Shown here one piece after another: positions 61,774-64,000 of a stretch of DNA of 64,000 bases. The position numbers and the translations under genes were made by a program. The stretch spans positions 1 to 64,000 of the forward strand of contig QZDX01000016.1 in assembly GCA_009917555.1 (NCBI GenBank), given 5' to 3'. The notes beneath the pieces were generated by a model. The model was not told where the DNA came from and did not search any database. It worked only from the letters and a program-made list of their open reading frames with translations. Position 1 is the first letter of the stretch, and each line of letters opens with the position of its first letter. The DNA comes from a bacterium 1XD21-13 (GTDB taxonomy: Bacteria > Bacillota > Clostridia > Lachnospirales > Lachnospiraceae).

Positions 61774-63537
61774 TTAATCATAGGATTTCCTCTCTTCCAT
61801 ACGTTCTCCCTCATAAACCGCGTCCAGCTGTCTTTTGGTCTCTCCAAGAAGATATATAAGTCTGCTCTTCATTTCCTCCAATCCCGGCTCTCTCCAATCT
61901 ACATCTGTAAAATCCTCCTCGAGATGCTTCTGAAGCTTCTTAAGCTCCTCCTCCATCTCCTCTTTGGGTATCCCCGCATAGCGAAATTCCAGGGCACGTC
62001 CATGGATCTGGGAAGCTAGCTCCTGATACATACGAAGAGCCGTCACTGCGTTGTCAAGTTGAACCAGGTTGCCAGAGGCTAGACTTGTCAAATCCCTCCA
62101 ATAATCCTGATAGGAAACCTTCGCATCCCCTGCCCGGTTTACCTGTCCAATCTGACTGTAATAAGCTCCAATGGTGCCAAGACGCAGAGCCCGTTCCCTG
62201 CAAGCTTTGGGAAGTGTATCACCTTCGGCGGCAATGTTCAGCCATTTCACCCCATAGCTCTTATTCCCCTCACCCTCATAATCATAGTAATAGGCCAGAC
62301 CAAGCTCATAGGCCACACGCTCATATCCCTCCCGGTTTTCCTTGAGGCACATTTCGTAGGTTTTTCCGCCCGACGTGCTCCGATTCAGAATCCCCCGAAG
62401 ATGCTCGTCCTCCTCTCTGGTAAAGGAAATCATTCCATCCTCTTCCACTGTGAGAAATACCTGGTTCAGCAGCTCCAGATATCCCTCCTCCCGACTCGGA
62501 TTCAAACGGATCGCCCCCTCACAGGCTTCTATTTTTTCCTCACGAATATCCGACAAGAAAATCCGTTCCATCCATGCCTGATAGGTATCTCTTTCCAGTC
62601 CTACTTCCGTAAGCCTTGCATAAAATGCGCCCAAAAAGCACAGAAGGGATAAGAATGCAGTCACAAGGAAGCTTCCCAGCCGTCCCTTCTGCTTTCTCCG
62701 CCAGAGAAGGTCCATTTCCTCATAGTGATCCAAGGCATAGGCAAGCTCCCTGCAGCTTTGGAATCGGTCTTTTGGATCCTGCCTGGTACATCTTTTCAGA
62801 ATTTCCTCCAGGCCAGCGGACAATCCCTGCTTCCAACGCCCAACCGGAGCCACGTGAAAGGGCTCCCTTCCCGGTTCCTGTCCTGTCACCGCTTCATACA
62901 GAACAGCACCCAGACAGTAGATATCCGTTCGCTGGTCGGTCTGCCCGCTGCCTCCCCACTGCTCCGGCGCCGCATACCCTGGCGTACCCAGGCAGACGGT
63001 ATCATCTCCGGTGCAGGAATCCCGTATTTCCCGTGCCGTGCCGAAATCAATAAGCTTGAGACTTCCATCGGGCTGAACCATGATATTAGAGGGCTTCATA
63101 TCCCGGTAAATGATGGACGGCTTCTGTTCATGAAGATAGGACAGCACCTCACAGAGCTGTTTTCCCCAGAGAAGAACCTGCTCCTGGGACTGTGCTCCCT
63201 CTTGGGCCAGAACCTCCTTAAGGGATCTTCCCTCTATGTAATCCATTACGATCAGAAGGCTTTCTCCTTCGTCGATCACATCCACAATGGCTGGCAGTCT
63301 TGGGTGGCGCAGGCGCTTTAAAAGCTCAGTCTCCGCCATCAGGCGTTCGCGGACCACCTGAGTTCCAAGGCCGGTCTCTCGGCGCACCTCCTTCACCGCC
63401 CATGTCTTGTTGGCCCTTTCATTGATGGCAAGGTAAACCACGCTCATACCACCTTGACCAATCTGATAAAGTATCCTGTATTTTCCGTCTATAACCGTTC
63501 CTGTTTCCAGCAGTATGAACCGCCTCCTTTCATTCAT
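61774..63537 (-). CDS. Membrane Ser/Thr protein kinase
   Basis: A 587-residue Hanks-type kinase. The P-loop is IGQGGMSVVYLAI, the ATP lysine is in WAVKEV, the catalytic loop is YRDMKPSNIMV (Tyr replacing the His of HRD), then LIDFGTAREI and GTPGYAAPEQWG with TDIYCLGAVLYE. A membrane helix (LGSFLVTAFLSLLCFLGAFY, about residue 295) is followed by an extracellular helical domain without PASTA repeats. The frame could extend to 63969, but that part overlaps the peptidase gene. ATG 63537 is used; AAAGGAGG lies inside the frame at about 63523-63530 and might drive a CTG start at 63513. Confidence 0.85.
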   Translation of the reverse strand: MNERRRFILLETGTVIDGKYRILYQIGQGGMSVVYLAINERANKTWAVKEVRRETGLGTQVVRERLMAETELLKRLRHPRLPAIVDVIDEGESLLIVMDYIEGRSLKEVLAQEGAQSQEQVLLWGKQLCEVLSYLHEQKPSIIYRDMKPSNIMVQPDGSLKLIDFGTAREIRDSCTGDDTVCLGTPGYAAPEQWGGSGQTDQRTDIYCLGAVLYEAVTGQEPGREPFHVAPVGRWKQGLSAGLEEILKRCTRQDPKDRFQSCRELAYALDHYEEMDLLWRRKQKGRLGSFLVTAFLSLLCFLGAFYARLTEVGLERDTYQAWMERIFLSDIREEKIEACEGAIRLNPSREEGYLELLNQVFLTVEEDGMISFTREEDEHLRGILNRSTSGGKTYEMCLKENREGYERVAYELGLAYYYDYEGEGNKSYGVKWLNIAAEGDTLPKACRERALRLGTIGAYYSQIGQVNRAGDAKVSYQDYWRDLTSLASGNLVQLDNAVTALRMYQELASQIHGRALEFRYAGIPKEEMEEELKKLQKHLEEDFTDVDWREPGLEEMKSRLIYLLGETKRQLDAVYEGERMEERKSYD

Positions 63538-63623
63538 CCATACGGTGAACACCTTCCCCTGACAGCTTTTCCTCCATAACAGACTGGTACAGCAGCCTTT
63601 GTCTGCCTGTGACATGGGAAAGG

Positions 63624-64000
63624 CTATACCAGAAAGGTAACCCCATATCCAAGCAGAAAAAAGGGGGCCAGCGGAATCCTCTGCACCGGCTTCCTCCTCC
63701 CAGTCCAAAGGAAAACCAGGCTCATGTTCACCGCCATAAGAAGGCCGTAAAAGCTGCAGGCAAGAGTCCGGTCGGTTCCAAGACACACTGCCACCGCCCC
63801 CAGCAGCTTCACATCTCCAAATCCAAAGCCATGATGACTGATTGCGGCAAAAAGGGCCAGTCCTAATACCATCGCCGCCACTCCGACCAGATGCATGCAT
63901 TGCGAAATCCCGGCCTCCTTCCCCCGTAAGCTCCATTCCGCCATAAAGAATAAAATCCCTAAGACCCACCCAATTCCGGTGAGCCAGTTTGGAATGCGCC
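63624..64000 (-). CDS. A24-type prepilin peptidase, cut by window edge
   Basis: The C-terminal part of a type IV prepilin peptidase (TadV/PilD-like). The sequence runs RIPNWLTGIGWVLGILFF at the edge, then FGFGDVKLLGAVAVCLG, which carries the catalytic GxGDxK aspartate; the first conserved Asp pair would lie beyond the edge. Membrane helices cover most of it. The frame is open to base 64000, so the N-terminus is missing. A Tad/type IV pilus locus is likely to the right. Confidence 0.85.
   Translation of the reverse strand, partial: RIPNWLTGIGWVLGILFFMAEWSLRGKEAGISQCMHLVGVAAMVLGLALFAAISHHGFGFGDVKLLGAVAVCLGTDRTLACSFYGLLMAVNMSLVFLWTGRRKPVQRIPLAPFFLLGYGVTFLV

Noticed and set aside
63538-63969. 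N-terminal extension of the kinase to 63969
   Set aside because: It overlaps the prepilin peptidase frame on the same strand and has non-coding composition; kinase similarity begins after MNERR.
1-64000. tRNA, rRNA or CRISPR arrays
   Set aside because: None was recognised; repeats seen are inverted motif islands or dispersed elements and lack regular spacers.

Overview
The window looks like the chromosome of a spore-forming, anaerobic Firmicute of the Lachnospiraceae type. This is inferred from gene content: the rpmF-plsX-acpP-rnc-smc-ftsY fatty-acid/cell-division block, a PduL-AckA acetate pathway, an iron-sulfur serine dehydratase in two subunits, a SpoVAF-type germination protein, a CotH-family kinase and Tn1549/Tn4451-style mobile genes. 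Most genes lie on the minus strand. No rRNA, tRNA or CRISPR array was seen.

Positions 1 to about 7200 are the right part of an integrative mobilizable or conjugative element. It carries a MobA/MobL relaxase cut by the left edge, a cargo pair (a blasticidin-S/cytidine deaminase-like enzyme and a metallo-beta-lactamase-fold hydrolase) with its own terminator, a 286-bp island of inverted TTATCCGAGATAA motifs, then DUF3847, a RepA-N-like initiator, a small zinc-finger-like protein, an XRE regulator, a DUF1835/DUF3658 protein, TnpV and a small XRE regulator. The element abuts an rpiR-type gene of which only the SIS domain remains. No integrase is visible, so the other end lies outside the window.

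Positions 7.8-13.4 kb hold metabolic and small accessory genes: a tandem RhaM-like protein, threonine ammonia-lyase, an acetyltransferase, several small membrane or PH-like proteins, an orphan DinJ-type antitoxin and a zinc-ribbon protein. A nested palindromic element (13407-13617) separates them from the core block. From 13.6 to 25.1 kb, reading right to left, the core runs pduL-ackA, yceD-rpmF, an MCP, plsX-acpP, then rnc-smc-ftsY. Good promoters are visible before pduL, yceD and plsX. The chemoreceptor, with its own terminator, sits inside what is usually an uninterrupted rpmF-plsX arrangement.

From 25.3 to 36.2 kb come a lactonase-family protein, hemL-hemB (tetrapyrrole), a CPBP protease, a siroheme/precorrin-2 dehydrogenase with a YbaK deacylase, and a two-gene chaperone unit: a short HscC-like Hsp70 and a 1126-residue TPR protein whose N-terminal J-like domain carries NPED in place of HPD. 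From 36.2 to 41.4 kb are a broken hicB, SpoVAF, a HAD phosphatase, a DUF1307 lipoprotein and CotH. A tight operon, rimO-pgsA-cinA-dut-ppx-ppk, fills 41.5-48.7 kb and joins ribosome modification, phospholipid synthesis, nucleotide hygiene and polyphosphate turnover.

From 48.8 to 57.3 kb are accessory genes and decayed fragments: GNAT, lipoproteins, an Rpn fragment, a DUF3795 gene interrupted by an in-frame UGA, an EamA transporter, YqeY, and a serine-catabolism unit (DAACS symporter, sdaAB, sdaAA) flanked and interrupted by an inverted pair of related ~65-bp repeats. The right end (57.3-64 kb) holds a ComEC-like MBL lipoprotein, a large Ig-repeat membrane protein, a membrane Ser/Thr kinase and a prepilin peptidase cut by the right edge. 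This suggests the start of a pilus or cell-envelope locus.
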